Below are positions 19,375-29,478 of a stretch of DNA of 58,275 bases, in pieces (the first letter of the stretch is position 1; every line of letters starts with the position of its first letter). The notes beneath the pieces were generated by a model. It was given only the letters and a program-made list of their open reading frames with translations, was not told the origin of the DNA and made no database searches. This DNA comes from Chitinophaga pinensis (GTDB lineage Bacteria > Bacteroidota > Bacteroidia > Chitinophagales > Chitinophagaceae). Position numbers and translations under genes: made by a program. The stretch is taken from positions 1-58,275 of the forward strand of contig CAMDVD010000017.1 of NCBI GenBank assembly GCA_945878115.1, given 5' to 3'.

Positions 19375-22300
19375 TTAGTTATTCGCATAATACATTTCTA
19401 ACCAATCCACTCCATTCCAAATAAGTTGGACTAAATCATTTTGTTGTAGTACTCTACTTGATTGCATATTCGTATTATTTGTAACCGTGTTATCAGCCAC
19501 TTCAATTGCATTGGTTGGGCTTACGCATTCAATAATTAATAATTGACCTACGGCTAATCCATCACTAAGCACAATAGTACGACTAGATGCTGTTGGGCTG
19601 TCTGAGCTAAGTTTTAAATACCCTCTATTACCGACTGGAATATACTGGTTATCAATAAAAATATTTATTGAACTACTATCCAATGCTATAGCGCCTTTCA
19701 CGTGTAATTTTGTCAATGGGGTATTTGTTCCAAGACCGGTGTTCCCATCATTACGCACAACCATTGCATTGTTTCTGACAGTTGCATTTCCATTACCAAC
19801 AATAAATAATGGAGTTGAAGGTTGAATACTCGTTTCAGGATTTGCTATAATTGTATTATTATAATTTCCGACAACTAGTGAACCAAAACCATTCGCGATT
19901 GTATTATTTCCCATAGCCACAGATGCGGAACCAGCTGAAGTAGTTGCATTCCCCATTGCAGTAGAACTTTCACCAGAAGAAGTTGTTGAATCACCCATTG
20001 CTGTGGATTGAATACCCGATGCTTCAGTCATGTTACCCAATGCTGTTGAATTAGTGGCATAAGCTAATGTAAAAGATCCTAGTGCTGTAGAATTTTGGGC
20101 AAATGCAACAGTTTGTTCTCCAGTGGCTATTGCATTTTTTCCAATAGCATTGCTATTACTTCCCATAGTTGTAGAGTTCTCACCTAATGCCGTTGTGAAA
20201 TTTCCCATTGCTGTTGCATTATATCCAGAAGCTTGACTTGCATTTCCGAAAGCACTTGCGTTATCTCCGTCGGCAATTGTGAAAACGCCCATTGCGGTAG
20301 AAGCAAATCCATTTGCAAAAGAATTATATCCACTCGCAAATGCGTAATCTCCTTTTGCTTTCGTGTCAAATCCAAAGGCAGTGGAAACAAGTCCTATACT
20401 ATCAGCATTCCAGTTATTTAAACTTACGCCTCCTGCTCTGAAAGCAGCTTTATTCGGATTAAAAAACATTCTAACCCCAGCACCATTTATTTCTGCATTT
20501 GCACCATTTCCTAAAGTTCCTAAAACTACAATTCCGTCTTTGCCGGTAATTTTAACGGCACCACTATCCGCACTTATAACTCGACCTGCACCAGTATATC
20601 CGCCAAAATTATATGCTTGATTTAAATTTCCACTGGTGCTGCTTACTGGGAATTGCCAACTTGCAAGTCCACTAGCATCTGATGTTAAAATCTTATTGAT
20701 GCCTGGCGTGCCACCTGTTATTTTTATTTGGCCATTTATTTCTAATTTGGCGCTTGGTGCATTTGTACCAATGCCAACATTTAAACCATTATTAAAAATG
20801 CTAGCGCTATTCACAGCCCAAGAGCTTCCATTCCAAAAAGCGGTATTTCCTACAGCGGTTCCTGCCGTTAATAAACCAGTTGGACCAGTAGCACCAGTCG
20901 CCCCGGTAGGACCAGTTAAGCCAATTGAACCAGTTGGTCCTATCAATGAAGTGCCACTACCCCAAGCTCCAGCAGTTTTTGGTCCAAATATTTGGTTGCT
21001 TGTTTTATTAATATAAAAATCGCCATCAGAACCAGTTGCTGCAGCTGGATTTACGGTACCATTTAATACAGTTTTTCCATTTGTTCCAGCAATTCCTCCT
21101 GTACCAGTTGCTCCAGTAGGACCAACTAAAGAAGTACCAGTACCCCAAGCGCCAGCAGTTTTCGGTCCAAATATTTGGTTGCTTGTTTTATTAATATAAA
21201 AATCGCCATCAGAACCAGTTGCTGCAGCTGGATTAACAGTTCCGTTTAAAACAGTTTTGCCATTTGTACCTGCAGCTCCTGTACTTCCTGTTGCGCCTGC
21301 TGCACCCGTTGCGCCCGTTGCGCCCGTTGCTCCGTTTGGTCCAATTAGGGAAGTTCCACTGCCCCAAGCGCCAGTAGTTTTCGGTCCAAATATTTGATTT
21401 GTTGTTTTATTGATAAAAAAATCGCCATCTACACCATTACTAGCTACAGGGTTAACTGTGCCGTTTAATACAGTTTTTCCGTTAGAGCCTGTCGCTCCTG
21501 TTGCTCCCGTTACTCCTGTTGCACCCGTTGTTCCTGTTGCACCTGTTGTTCCTGTTGCACCTGTTGCTCCGATCGCACCAGTAGCCCCAGTGGCACCGAC
21601 TGCACCAGTTGATCCTGTTGCTCCAATAGGTCCAATGAGAGAAATTCCTGTTCCCCATGTTCCAGATACCTTAGGTCCGAATAATTGATCACTTGTCGTA
21701 TTTAAGAAGAAATCACCATCATTACCATCTGCAAAAGTTGGATCAGATAATCCATTTAAAATGGAACTGCCATTTATTCCATTAGCACCTGTTAATCCAA
21801 TTTGCCCTTGTGGACCAGTGGCTCCAGTTAGGCCTATTAGCCCTTGATCGCCAGTGGGTCCAGTGGCACCTGTTAAACCTGTTGGCCCTTGATCGCCAGT
21901 GGGTCCAGTTAATCCAATTGGTCCAGTAGGACCTGCTGATCCTGTTGTTCCATTTGGTCCAGTTGGACCAGTCGAACCTGTTAATCCAATAGGACCTTGT
22001 GGTCCAGTTGGTCCAGCAGTTACATAAGTCCATGATGCTAATCCGGTAGCGTCAGACGTTAGTACTTTTCCAACAGCAGGTCCACCGCCCGCTATTTTTA
22101 TTTGCCCAGCAACTTCTAATTTCGAAGCAGGCGTTACAGTTCCAATACCAACATTGCCAGTTGTGCTATCAATATGTATTCGAACACTTACTGTAGAATT
22201 GGATTGATTATAGTAACCAAAACCAATATTTCCACCTGAAGAAAATAGTAAACTTCCTTGACTATTATTGAATCCAAATAATTTCGATATTTTATAACCT

Positions 22301-23067
22301 GGTCCAACGATGCCACCTATATTTTCTGCATACTTATTCATTATAGCATAATTGGCAGTGGCAGTAAAACTAGTATTAGCGTCATTGAAAAAAGACAATC
22401 GTGAAGCACCTCCTGCAGGATTTGTATGTTGAATTCTTAACTCGGTGTTTCCTATTGTTGAATCATATATATGCAATTTTGCAGTAGCAACAGGTGATAA
22501 AGTACCTAATCCGATTGCAGAACCATTATCATACAATAAAGATTTTCCTATAGTATTGAATGCTGTAAACTTTGTGATAAAATTGGCATCGCCAGCTACA
22601 TGGGCAGCATTAGAATTAACTGCACCCGTTCGGGTATGACTAGTAAGACTTTCATTAGATATGCCAGATTTATCAGCATAAATCGCGTAGGGAACTGACA
22701 ATAGTTGCGTTGTTCCCATAACCTTAAAAAGCATACCTCCAGTTGGGTCAATGGCAACTCTGATATACTTATTACCGGTTTCCCATTTTACATTTTTCAT
22801 TTCACCAACTATAGGAGTGCCATTACCAATTTGTAAGGTATATAGACCAAATTCATTTGTGGTTACTAATTGTGTTTCTTCATATTCAGGTTGTGATGCA
22901 TCCTCAGTTGCCAAAACAGACAATTTTAAATTCAATTTCTGTTTTGCCATTGGGTTTCCAACCTCATCGCGAGCTATTCCTTGGTAACTAAATTTTTGCG
23001 GAACTTGACCTTGAACAATTGTAGAAAATGTTAAACATGCTATGACTACAATTAATAAACGTTTCAT
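19375..23067 (-). CDS. 1230-residue surface protein with collagen-like and YadA-head-like repeats
   Basis: In order: signal peptide ([21 protein letters not shown]); an N-terminal domain of about 110 residues ([16 protein letters not shown]...[13 protein letters not shown]) shared with the gene at 17843; a tail-fibre-like part (about 160-330); Gly-X-Y repeats (about 350-720, mostly GPTG/GATG), interrupted four times by a module [20 protein letters not shown]...NQIFGPK..GAWG; a linker; then about 15 copies of a 14-residue unit of the YadA/Hia head type (STAMGxxTxASGxx, about 870-1070); and a C-terminal domain ending [16 protein letters not shown]. Such heads form left-handed beta-rolls and trimerise. 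There is no YadA anchor barrel and no T9SS sorting domain, so the mode of surface attachment is unclear. A role in adhesion is inferred. A TACCTTTG box lies upstream. Confidence 0.85.
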   Translation of the reverse strand: MKRLLIVVIACLTFSTIVQGQVPQKFSYQGIARDEVGNPMAKQKLNLKLSVLATEDASQPEYEETQLVTTNEFGLYTLQIGNGTPIVGEMKNVKWETGNKYIRVAIDPTGGMLFKVMGTTQLLSVPYAIYADKSGISNESLTSHTRTGAVNSNAAHVAGDANFITKFTAFNTIGKSLLYDNGSAIGLGTLSPVATAKLHIYDSTIGNTELRIQHTNPAGGASRLSFFNDANTSFTATANYAIMNKYAENIGGIVGPGYKISKLFGFNNSQGSLLFSSGGNIGFGYYNQSNSTVSVRIHIDSTTGNVGIGTVTPASKLEVAGQIKIAGGGPAVGKVLTSDATGLASWTYVTAGPTGPQGPIGLTGSTGPTGPNGTTGSAGPTGPIGLTGPTGDQGPTGLTGATGPTGDQGLIGLTGATGPQGQIGLTGANGINGSSILNGLSDPTFADGNDGDFFLNTTSDQLFGPKVSGTWGTGISLIGPIGATGSTGAVGATGATGAIGATGATGTTGATGTTGATGVTGATGATGSNGKTVLNGTVNPVASNGVDGDFFINKTTNQIFGPKTTGAWGSGTSLIGPNGATGATGATGAAGATGSTGAAGTNGKTVLNGTVNPAAATGSDGDFYINKTSNQIFGPKTAGAWGTGTSLVGPTGATGTGGIAGTNGKTVLNGTVNPAAATGSDGDFYINKTSNQIFGPKTAGAWGSGTSLIGPTGSIGLTGPTGATGATGPTGLLTAGTAVGNTAFWNGSSWAVNSASIFNNGLNVGIGTNAPSAKLEINGQIKITGGTPGINKILTSDASGLASWQFPVSSTSGNLNQAYNFGGYTGAGRVISADSGAVKITGKDGIVVLGTLGNGANAEINGAGVRMFFNPNKAAFRAGGVSLNNWNADSIGLVSTAFGFDTKAKGDYAFASGYNSFANGFASTAMGVFTIADGDNASAFGNASQASGYNATAMGNFTTALGENSTTMGSNSNAIGKNAIATGEQTVAFAQNSTALGSFTLAYATNSTALGNMTEASGIQSTAMGDSTTSSGESSTAMGNATTSAGSASVAMGNNTIANGFGSLVVGNYNNTIIANPETSIQPSTPLFIVGNGNATVRNNAMVVRNDGNTGLGTNTPLTKLHVKGAIALDSSSINIFIDNQYIPVGNRGYLKLSSDSPTASSRTIVLSDGLAVGQLLIIECVSPTNAIEVADNTVTNNTNMQSSRVLQQNDLVQLIWNGVDWLEMYYANN
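20935..21780 (-). repeat. Coding tandem modules in the collagen-like region
   Basis: Four copies of a module of about 120 bp, separated by Gly-X-Y stretches, fall inside the 1230-residue gene. The shared GGTCCAAATA (GGTCCGAATA in the last) occurs at 20981, 21164, 21383 and 21674, so the periods are 183, 219 and 291 bp, all whole codons. The first two copies are nearly identical in DNA, which points to recent duplication or gene conversion. Confidence 0.8.
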
Positions 23068-23086
23068 CGACTATATATTTTAATTT

Positions 23087-23111
23087 CAAAGGTAAGATGA
23101 TAATTGTACAA
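23087..23111 (-). promoter_or_regulatory. Promoter of the collagen-like surface gene
   Basis: The minus strand reads TTTG, a 14-base spacer and TACCTTTG, ending 19 bases before the ATG. The -7 box is a full match; the spacer is shorter than usual, so only the -7 box is firm. Confidence 0.45.
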
Positions 23112-23189
23112 ATAAAATTTAGCTTCTGCATCTGGAAGCAAGTTGTAGAAGATATTTTCAGTCTAGAAAAATGAAATATTCCTTTCTCT

Positions 23190-24443
23190 CTAAGCCAAAT
23201 CAATTACCGTAATTTCTGGAAGAATACCAACACGGCCTGGATAACCAAGAAATCCAAAACCTCTATTCACATACAGATATTGTTTCTCATTTTGATAAAC
23301 TCCAGCCCATTGTTTATACATATATTGTATAGGGCTCCATTTAAGCCCTGGTATTTCTATTCCAAATTGAGCACCGTGCGTATGACCACTTAAAGTTAAA
23401 TCAATATCGGCGTATTTCGAATTTACTTCTCCATCCCAATGAGAAGGGTCATGGCTTAATAAAATTTTGAAAGCATGATTTTGCGCACCATCATAGGCTT
23501 TCTTTAAATCGCCATATGAATGAAAACGGTTTCTATAGCTAATATTTTCTACGCCAATGACAGCAATGGATTCTTCTTCTTTTTGTATTACAACGTGTTC
23601 ATTCAATAATAATCTCCAACCCATTTTGGCATGAATTTCTTTTAGTTGGTTTAAATTATTTAATTTCTCCTCCTCACTTTGCCATTCTACGTAATCGCCA
23701 TAATCATGATTTCCTAAAATAGAGTAAACACCAAGAGGGGCATTTAGTTTTGAAAATACGGACATGTAATCCTGCATTTCTTCGCTCTTATTATTTACTA
23801 AATCTCCCGTGAAAAAAATCACATCTGGTTTTTGTGCGAGAATCATGTCAATGCCTTTTTGCACAGCCAATGTATCATTAAAACTCCCAGAATGGATATC
23901 TGAAATTTGAACTATTCTTAAACCTTTAAATGATGATGGCAAATTATCATAGTTCAATTTTATTTTCTTGACATGATAATTATATCTATTACTCATGCCA
24001 TACAATATGGTAGCAAATACAGTACCTCCAAACAATAAAGCACATTTTGCAATAAAATCTGACCTCGTCATTCCAGATTCAATTGCAGGAGATAAGCCAT
24101 CTTTTGCCGAAAATAAACTCGCTACAAAATATCCTCCTCTTCTTAGATCGTCAATCAGTAAAATGACTGCAATAATTAGTTTGGTCAATAAAAAACCTAG
24201 CGCAAAACTAATGATCACATTACGAAGTGTTTTATCAAAATCGCCATGCCGCATCATGGGAACCATAAATAATAAACCAAACCAAGTCAATGTCAATGCG
24301 ATATACAATCCGATGAGCAATTGCTTATAGGGGCTATGTACCTCTTTGACTGCAAAGCGTATGGCTATGAAGGCGTAATATTCAATAAGAGCAAGTATAA
24401 TTATAAAAATAAGTAAGCGCATCCAATACATTTTTGACATCAT
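23190..24443 (-). CDS. Membrane-anchored calcineurin-like metallophosphoesterase
   Basis: The 417-residue protein has four hydrophobic segments in the first 150 residues, then a cytoplasmic or periplasmic phosphoesterase domain. All dinuclear-metal motifs are present: DIHSG (D-x-H), GDLVNN, GNHDYGDY, LSHDP and SGHTHGAQFG. This is the YkuE/YaeI-type layout of membrane phosphoesterases, which act on phospholipids such as UDP-diacylglucosamine or on other phosphoesters; the substrate here is unknown. The start ATG overlaps the stop of the FMN reductase gene (TAATG), so the two are translationally coupled. ATGATG gives two adjacent choices; I use the first. Confidence 0.88.
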   Translation of the reverse strand: MMSKMYWMRLLIFIIILALIEYYAFIAIRFAVKEVHSPYKQLLIGLYIALTLTWFGLLFMVPMMRHGDFDKTLRNVIISFALGFLLTKLIIAVILLIDDLRRGGYFVASLFSAKDGLSPAIESGMTRSDFIAKCALLFGGTVFATILYGMSNRYNYHVKKIKLNYDNLPSSFKGLRIVQISDIHSGSFNDTLAVQKGIDMILAQKPDVIFFTGDLVNNKSEEMQDYMSVFSKLNAPLGVYSILGNHDYGDYVEWQSEEEKLNNLNQLKEIHAKMGWRLLLNEHVVIQKEEESIAVIGVENISYRNRFHSYGDLKKAYDGAQNHAFKILLSHDPSHWDGEVNSKYADIDLTLSGHTHGAQFGIEIPGLKWSPIQYMYKQWAGVYQNEKQYLYVNRGFGFLGYPGRVGILPEITVIDLA

Positions 24444-24940
24444 TAATATTTAATAAAACCAGCTATTTGCGCTTGTATAGTTTCTATCGTTTTGGGGTTT
24501 ACAAACACATCATTTTGTATTTCATTGGAAATAGAGGACAATGGTAATTTTTGCGGAAAGACATTCATCTTCATATAATGGCACATATTCGTCATAATAT
24601 CAATACCCCTAAGATTTCCTGCTCTTCCTGATGATACACCTACCAACATTACTTTTTTGTGATTCCAACAAGTTGTAATATCACTTATGTCCATCATCAA
24701 TTTAAATATGCCGGGAAAACTTCCATTATACTCAGGCATAATAAAAATAAATTTTTCGGTAGGGATTAGAAAATCTGTTTCTATTTGATTAAAAACATCA
24801 TCTCTTTTCAATGAAGTCATTGACTCGAGGGAGAGTAAATTTACTTGCGTGCTTTGTTCAGCAAACATAGACTGATACTGCTTTGCAACTTTAAGTGTGA
24901 CGCTTCCAATTCTATTGGTAGCAGAGATAATTGTATACAT
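24443..24940 (-). CDS. NAD(P)H-dependent FMN reductase
   Basis: A 165-residue flavodoxin-like protein of the NADPH-dependent FMN reductase / chromate-reductase group. Family marks are the N-terminal S-x-x-R-x-x-S-like segment (ISATNRIGSVTLKVA), the flavin-binding MPEYNGSFPGIFKLMMD and VGVSSGRAGNLRG. It should transfer hydride from NAD(P)H to flavin or quinone-like substrates in the cytoplasm. First gene of a two-gene unit with the phosphoesterase. Its promoter matches the Bacteroidetes consensus, and its spacer holds a perfect palindrome, so it is probably under a dedicated repressor, perhaps one sensing electrophiles or oxidants. The -7 box ends four bases before the ATG. Confidence 0.87.
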   Translation of the reverse strand: MYTIISATNRIGSVTLKVAKQYQSMFAEQSTQVNLLSLESMTSLKRDDVFNQIETDFLIPTEKFIFIMPEYNGSFPGIFKLMMDISDITTCWNHKKVMLVGVSSGRAGNLRGIDIMTNMCHYMKMNVFPQKLPLSSISNEIQNDVFVNPKTIETIQAQIAGFIKY

Positions 24941-24944
24941 CGCG

Positions 24945-24972
24945 CAAATGTAAGTGTAAACACTTACTTCAA
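24945..24972 (-). promoter_or_regulatory. Promoter of the FMN reductase-phosphoesterase operon, with operator palindrome
   Basis: On the minus strand: TTG (24972-24970), 17 bases, TACATTTG (24952-24945). Between the boxes lies TAAGTGTAAACACTTA (24951-24966), a perfect inverted repeat with six-base arms, overlapping the first two bases of the -7 box. A repressor bound there would block RNA polymerase. Confidence 0.7.
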
Positions 24973-25070
24973 GAATTCAATTTATAGTTAAAGTATTAAG
25001 TTATTGTATGAGTGGTATGAATAAGGGAGTGACAAAACCAATAATAGCTTCAAGGTCTCTATTGTAGATG

Positions 25071-25152
25071 CATTGCGGCAACGATTGAAGTGGAAATCCT
25101 TTTTGCGGCGAAGCAAGCAAAAAGATTGGAACGGAAAGCGTGTCAGCCGCCC
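25071..25152 (-). repeat. Structured dispersed element, copy 1 (downstream of the MATE gene)
   Basis: Nearly the same sequence occurs at 43081-43168 and, reversed, at 47307-47445. Outer arms GCGGCA/AGCCGC and inner arms TTTTTGC/GCAAAAA bracket conserved unpaired tracts ACGATTGAAGTGGAAATC and GATTGGAACGGAAAGCGTG. It begins 28 bases after the MATE stop, read in the transcript direction. I recall similar elements between genes in other Bacteroidota but know no name. Confidence 0.75.
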
Positions 25153-25180
25153 AAGTATTTATTAAAAAGTAGTATTGCCT

Positions 25181-26566
25181 TTATTGATTTGTCCTTTGCG
25201 TTTGAAAGGAAGCTTTCCATCTACCAGAATATAAATACAAACTACTCATTATAAATAAAGATAGCCAATACACAAACTCTGAACACCACGCATATGGCAA
25301 TGGTAAATGCAAATATTCAACAACTACACTGATATAAGTGATGTATAAAATAATAGCAATAAATTCGAATACCATGTTGATACGTGTATTGCCAGTGCCA
25401 AGTACACCATTGAAGCAAATAGTGGAAATCGATAACATCCAAGTGGCAAATACGACAATGCGTAAGGATACTGTACCCATTTCAACCAAGGAAACATCAG
25501 TGGTCAATAGACTCAGAAAATAAGTCGGAAATAATACGATTGGCAAGCCTAATATCAAGGAAATACTTAGGCTAATGGTAATAATTTTTTTGATTAATGG
25601 AATCACTTTTTGCTCTTCACCTTGTCCGATTAAGTTGCTTACCATGGAATTGCTCGTTGAGCCTAAAGCCCAAGTAACTACACCCACTATGCTGAAAACG
25701 CTGCGTAATATTTGGGATACTGCTGATTCCGCTTTGCCCAGATGTTCTACAAAAATAAAGAACACTTCCCAAGCACCAATACTTAATAAATATTGAATGA
25801 TTAATGGGGAAGACTTGATAATCGTTTCCTTCATTAATGGGAAGTCGATATTTTTAAAATAAACTATTGCATAAGGTTTGAAATTTTTTGTGCGATGAAT
25901 TATGAGGAAGACAACCACAAAGTATACTACCTCTGACATTACGGAAGCGAATGCTGTTCCGTTCAAACCCATTTCGGGGACGCCCATTGCACCAAATATG
26001 CATACATAGTCCATGGCAATATTCACTACCGTTTGAACCACAGAGCCCATAATTATTTTTTTAGAATTAGAAGTAGCTAAAAAGAAAGAATTACTTAACT
26101 GGCAAAGCATGATAAAAGGCAGCCCCCAACATCGAATTTGTATAAAAGAGATGGCAGCCGTTTGTATACTTTTTTCATGAATGGCTAATCTAAAAATCCA
26201 TGGCGCAATAAGCCAAGATAGGGCAATTAATATGGCACTTAATGCCAAGCAAAGAATAATGCCATTTGAAAATATTTTACCCAAACCTTTAGCATCATTC
26301 TCTCCGGCTCTGCGACTCATCAACATCAACATACCGGAGACTAGACCATAACCTACCATTACAATGGTTAGATAATATATACCAGCAATACCTGATGCGG
26401 CCAATAAATCTTGTGTAGTAAAGTTGTTGAGACTCGGTTTGTAATTGCCTAAAAATACAGTATTGGTAAGCATGTTCAACTGGGGTATAAGAATAGCAAT
26501 ACTGATAGGCAATGCCAGTTGTATAATATTTCGATACGTATTTTGAACTTGAATTTGTTGCCCCAT
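25181..26566 (-). CDS. MATE family efflux transporter
   Basis: This is a 12-helix inner-membrane antiporter that exports drugs or toxic metabolites against Na+ or H+. About 461 residues from the chosen ATG, a normal length. Family features are the early Pro-rich helix (IIQLALPISIAILIPQLNMLTNTVFLG), the repeated two-lobe architecture (LIIQYLLSIGAWEVFFIFVEHLG opening lobe 2) and NSMVSNLIGQGEEQKV. A TTG at 26575 also opens the frame, but it is part of the -7 box TACATTTG, so the ATG at 26566 (MGQQIQV) is the likely start, seven bases after the box. Confidence 0.9.
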   Translation of the reverse strand: MGQQIQVQNTYRNIIQLALPISIAILIPQLNMLTNTVFLGNYKPSLNNFTTQDLLAASGIAGIYYLTIVMVGYGLVSGMLMLMSRRAGENDAKGLGKIFSNGIILCLALSAILIALSWLIAPWIFRLAIHEKSIQTAAISFIQIRCWGLPFIMLCQLSNSFFLATSNSKKIIMGSVVQTVVNIAMDYVCIFGAMGVPEMGLNGTAFASVMSEVVYFVVVFLIIHRTKNFKPYAIVYFKNIDFPLMKETIIKSSPLIIQYLLSIGAWEVFFIFVEHLGKAESAVSQILRSVFSIVGVVTWALGSTSNSMVSNLIGQGEEQKVIPLIKKIITISLSISLILGLPIVLFPTYFLSLLTTDVSLVEMGTVSLRIVVFATWMLSISTICFNGVLGTGNTRINMVFEFIAIILYITYISVVVEYLHLPLPYAWCSEFVYWLSLFIMSSLYLYSGRWKASFQTQRTNQ

Positions 26567-26573
26567 GTGGCGC

Positions 26574-26581
26574 AAATGTAG
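26574..26581 (-). promoter_or_regulatory. -7 box of the MATE gene
   Basis: The minus strand reads TACATTTG followed by CGCCAC and the ATG, nearly identical in layout to the FMN reductase start. No -33 TTG is visible. Confidence 0.45.
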
Positions 26582-26802
26582 GGAATAGAAAATTATCTCT
26601 TCTTATGAAAGTACATCACAAGTTTAAGAAGAAAATTGGAATGAAATAAAAATCAATTCTGAGAAGAAACTAAGCATGAAAGGATGATTGAAAACAGGAA
26701 GACATTTATACCTGGAACGGGCTATGATGCCTTGTGATGCTAAAAAAAAGTGCATATGACCTTGTTAACTTTATCCACTATTTCAATTTCAACTGAAAAT
26801 TA

Positions 26803-26820
26803 GTGCCCGGAACAGGAATC
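26803..26820. repeat. Copy of the tRNA-Leu 3' end, putative att site of the island
   Basis: GTGCCCGGAACAGGAATC matches 38010-38027 (one G/A difference), which is the 3' end of tRNA-Leu, in the same orientation. The sequence between the two copies is the restriction-modification, toxin-antitoxin and Fic region. A 16-bp palindrome CCTTGTAAATACAAGG lies at 26860-26875. Confidence 0.65.
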
Positions 26821-27048
26821 AAAATCCACCTAAAAACGAACGTACACAATCATGTAAACCCTTGTAAATACAAGGTTTATACATTTCACCACCACGGCTT
26901 ATTTGTTCATGTTTGCGATAAAAACGTTTCTAAAACGTTTCTGAAATTATTTTTATCAGATTCAAATTCTGAGAAAGAACTTTTTTCACTCTCATTCTGA
27001 CTATGTATTTCATATTCATATATGATAAAAAAATACAAAGTAAAAAGT

Positions 27049-27056
27049 TACATTTA
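27049..27056 (+). promoter_or_regulatory. Possible -7 box of the restriction operon
   Basis: TACATTTA differs from TAnnTTTG at one base and ends 10 bases before the hsdR ATG. There is no TTG at -33. It is the only candidate for the six-gene operon near its start. Confidence 0.3.
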
Positions 27057-27066
27057 CAGTCACCCA

Positions 27067-29478
27067 ATGAATAAAAAAAGCCTTTCGGAAAGAGATATAT
27101 GTACCAAGTTTATCACACCTGCTTTGGAAAAAGCTGGTTGGGATACTCAATTGCAGATTCTGGAAGAAGTTTCTTTTACCGATGGTAAAATTTATGTTCG
27201 AGGTAAAATAACAGCCAGAGGAACACGGAAAAGAGCGGACTACATATTATACTACAAACCCAATATTCCTATTGCTATAATTGAAGCCAAAGACAACAAC
27301 CAATCGGTAAGAGCAGGTATTCAACAAGGGCTTGACTATGCTAGAATCCTAGACATTCCTTGTGTATTCAGTAGTAATGGGGATGGTTTTCTTTTTCATG
27401 ACCGAACCGCTACCGATGGAAATATAGAAACTGAGATTAGTTTAGATGACTTCCCTACCCCTGATCAACTTTGGGAGCGTTATAAAAAATACAAAGGCAT
27501 TACCACTCCTGAAGCAGAAAAAATTTCCTCACAGGAATATTATTTTGATGGAACCGATCGCAAACCAAGATATTACCAACAAATAGCCGTAAACAGAACC
27601 GTTGAAGCCATTGCGAGTGGACAAAATAGAATTTTGTTGGTGATGGCAACAGGAACTGGTAAAACCTACACTGCCTTCCAAATCATTCACCGCCTTTGGA
27701 AAAGTGGTGCAAAAAAACGCATCTTATTTTTAGCAGACCGAAATGCTTTGATTGACCAAACTAGACGCAACGACTTCAAACATTTTAAAGATAAAATGAC
27801 GGTTGTAAAACACCGACAAATTGATAAAAGCTATGAAATTTATTTGGCTTTGTATCAAGGGTTATCAGGTACAGATGAAGATGCAAATGTGTATAAACAG
27901 TTTTCGCCTGACTTCTTTGACTTGATAGTCATTGACGAGTGCCACAGAGGAAGTGCAAAAGAAGATAGCAGTTGGAGAGAAATTTTATCTTACTTCAAAA
28001 ATGCTACGCACATTGGTTTAACAGCAACACCAAAAGAAACCAAGGAAACAAGCAACACCGAATATTTTGGTGACCCTGTTTATACATATTCATTGAAACA
28101 AGGAATCGACGATGGTTTCCTTGCCCCTTATCGTGTGATTAGAATTGGCTTAAATGTAGATGCGGAAGGTTGGCGACCAAACCAAGGAAAAACCGACAAA
28201 GAAGGAAAAGAAGTTGAAGACCGCATTTATAATCGTAAAGACTTTGACCGCAATTTGGTGATTGAAGAACGGACTGAATTAGTTGCCAAAAAACTGACTG
28301 AATTTTTAAAAGGATACGACCGTTTTGCAAAGACCATTGTGTTCTGCGTAGATATAGACCATGCTGAACGAATGAGAACAGCTTTGGCGAAACATAATGC
28401 TGATTTGGTTTCTGAGAATTACAAATACATCATGCAAATTACGGGTGATAATGATGAAGGCAAAAGAGAATTGGATAACTTCATTAATCCAGAAGAAAAA
28501 TATCCTGTAATTGCCACGACTTCTGAATTGATGACCACAGGCGTGGATGCACAAACTTGTAAAGTAATTGTGTTGGATTCTAACATTAATTCAATGACCA
28601 AGTTCAAACAAATTATTGGTAGAGGAACTCGTATCAATGAAGAGTATGGAAAACTCTATTTCACTATTCTTGATTTTAGAAATGCAACCGATTTGTTTGC
28701 GGATAAAGATTTTGATGGCGACCCAATACGTATAAAACCAGTTTCTCAAAATGAGGATTTATCTTTAGTAGTCATTGAAGAGGATGAGAACACCATTACT
28801 GTTTTAGATGAAATTACAGGACAAGAAATCAAATTTGAAAAAGCAACCATTCGTTATCCTGATGGTTCAAATTTAGTTGGTGATTGGGTAGCAAGAGAAC
28901 CCGATACTAAAAGAGAAAAGGTGTATGTAAATGGAGTAGATGTATCTGTTTTGGTAAGCCGTGAAATGTATTTCGACCAACACGGCAAACCAATAACAAC
29001 AAGCCTGAAAGACCATACGAAAGATATTATCAAAGGTCAATTTGCTTCTTTGGATGAGTTTCTAAATAAATGGAAAAATACCGACCGTAAAGAAGCCATC
29101 ATTGCTGAACTAGTTGATCAAGGAGTAATGGTGGAAGCGCTCTATGATGCGGTTGATAAACAAGTAGATTTATTCGATTTGATTTGCCATGTTGCCTATG
29201 ACCAACCACCAATGACAAGAAAGGAAAGAGTAAATAATGTGAAGAAGAGAAACTACTTTACGAAATATGGTGAGCAAGCGAAAAAAGTATTGGAAGCATT
29301 GTTAGATAAATATGCTGACCAAGGAATTGAAAATATGGAGAACATTCAAATTTTAACCGTTCCACCAATCAGCGATTTTGGTTCTGTAACAGAAATTATT
29401 AAAGTATTTGGCAGTCGTGAACAATATGAAGATGCTATAAAAGAATTGGAAAACGAATTATATAAAAATACTGCATAA
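27067..29478 (+). CDS. hsdR: Type I restriction enzyme motor/nuclease subunit HsdR (EcoEI-like)
   Basis: HsdR translocates DNA and cuts it when bound to HsdM/HsdS at unmodified sites. About 803 residues, an EcoEI-like size. The N-terminal nuclease domain has a PD-(D/E)xK core (RKRADYILYY, then IAIIEAKDNNQ). The superfamily 2 helicase motor has Walker A (ATGTGKT, about 194-200), DECH (about 290-293), the SAT-like GLTATP and motif VI QIIGRGTR. A C-terminal HsdM-binding region follows. I chose the ATG at 27067 (MNKKSLSERD) rather than 27022 because a TACATTTA box ends 10 bases before it. Its stop overlaps the next start (TAATG). Confidence 0.95.
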   Translation: MNKKSLSERDICTKFITPALEKAGWDTQLQILEEVSFTDGKIYVRGKITARGTRKRADYILYYKPNIPIAIIEAKDNNQSVRAGIQQGLDYARILDIPCVFSSNGDGFLFHDRTATDGNIETEISLDDFPTPDQLWERYKKYKGITTPEAEKISSQEYYFDGTDRKPRYYQQIAVNRTVEAIASGQNRILLVMATGTGKTYTAFQIIHRLWKSGAKKRILFLADRNALIDQTRRNDFKHFKDKMTVVKHRQIDKSYEIYLALYQGLSGTDEDANVYKQFSPDFFDLIVIDECHRGSAKEDSSWREILSYFKNATHIGLTATPKETKETSNTEYFGDPVYTYSLKQGIDDGFLAPYRVIRIGLNVDAEGWRPNQGKTDKEGKEVEDRIYNRKDFDRNLVIEERTELVAKKLTEFLKGYDRFAKTIVFCVDIDHAERMRTALAKHNADLVSENYKYIMQITGDNDEGKRELDNFINPEEKYPVIATTSELMTTGVDAQTCKVIVLDSNINSMTKFKQIIGRGTRINEEYGKLYFTILDFRNATDLFADKDFDGDPIRIKPVSQNEDLSLVVIEEDENTITVLDEITGQEIKFEKATIRYPDGSNLVGDWVAREPDTKREKVYVNGVDVSVLVSREMYFDQHGKPITTSLKDHTKDIIKGQFASLDEFLNKWKNTDRKEAIIAELVDQGVMVEALYDAVDKQVDLFDLICHVAYDQPPMTRKERVNNVKKRNYFTKYGEQAKKVLEALLDKYADQGIENMENIQILTVPPISDFGSVTEIIKVFGSREQYEDAIKELENELYKNTA

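Noticed and set aside
26803-26900. A complete tRNA pseudogene at the left island end
   Set aside because: Only the last 18 bases align confidently with tRNA-Leu. The later CCTTGTAAATACAAGG resembles the variable arm, but the spacing is 27 bases too long.
26820-26960. Integrase remnant on the minus strand
   Set aside because: All three minus frames are interrupted and show no R-H-R-Y motif.
26803-27000. 65-aa plus-strand ORF (MPGTGIKIHLKTN...)
   Set aside because: It begins inside the tRNA-Leu repeat and has no recognisable coding character; better explained as att-region DNA.
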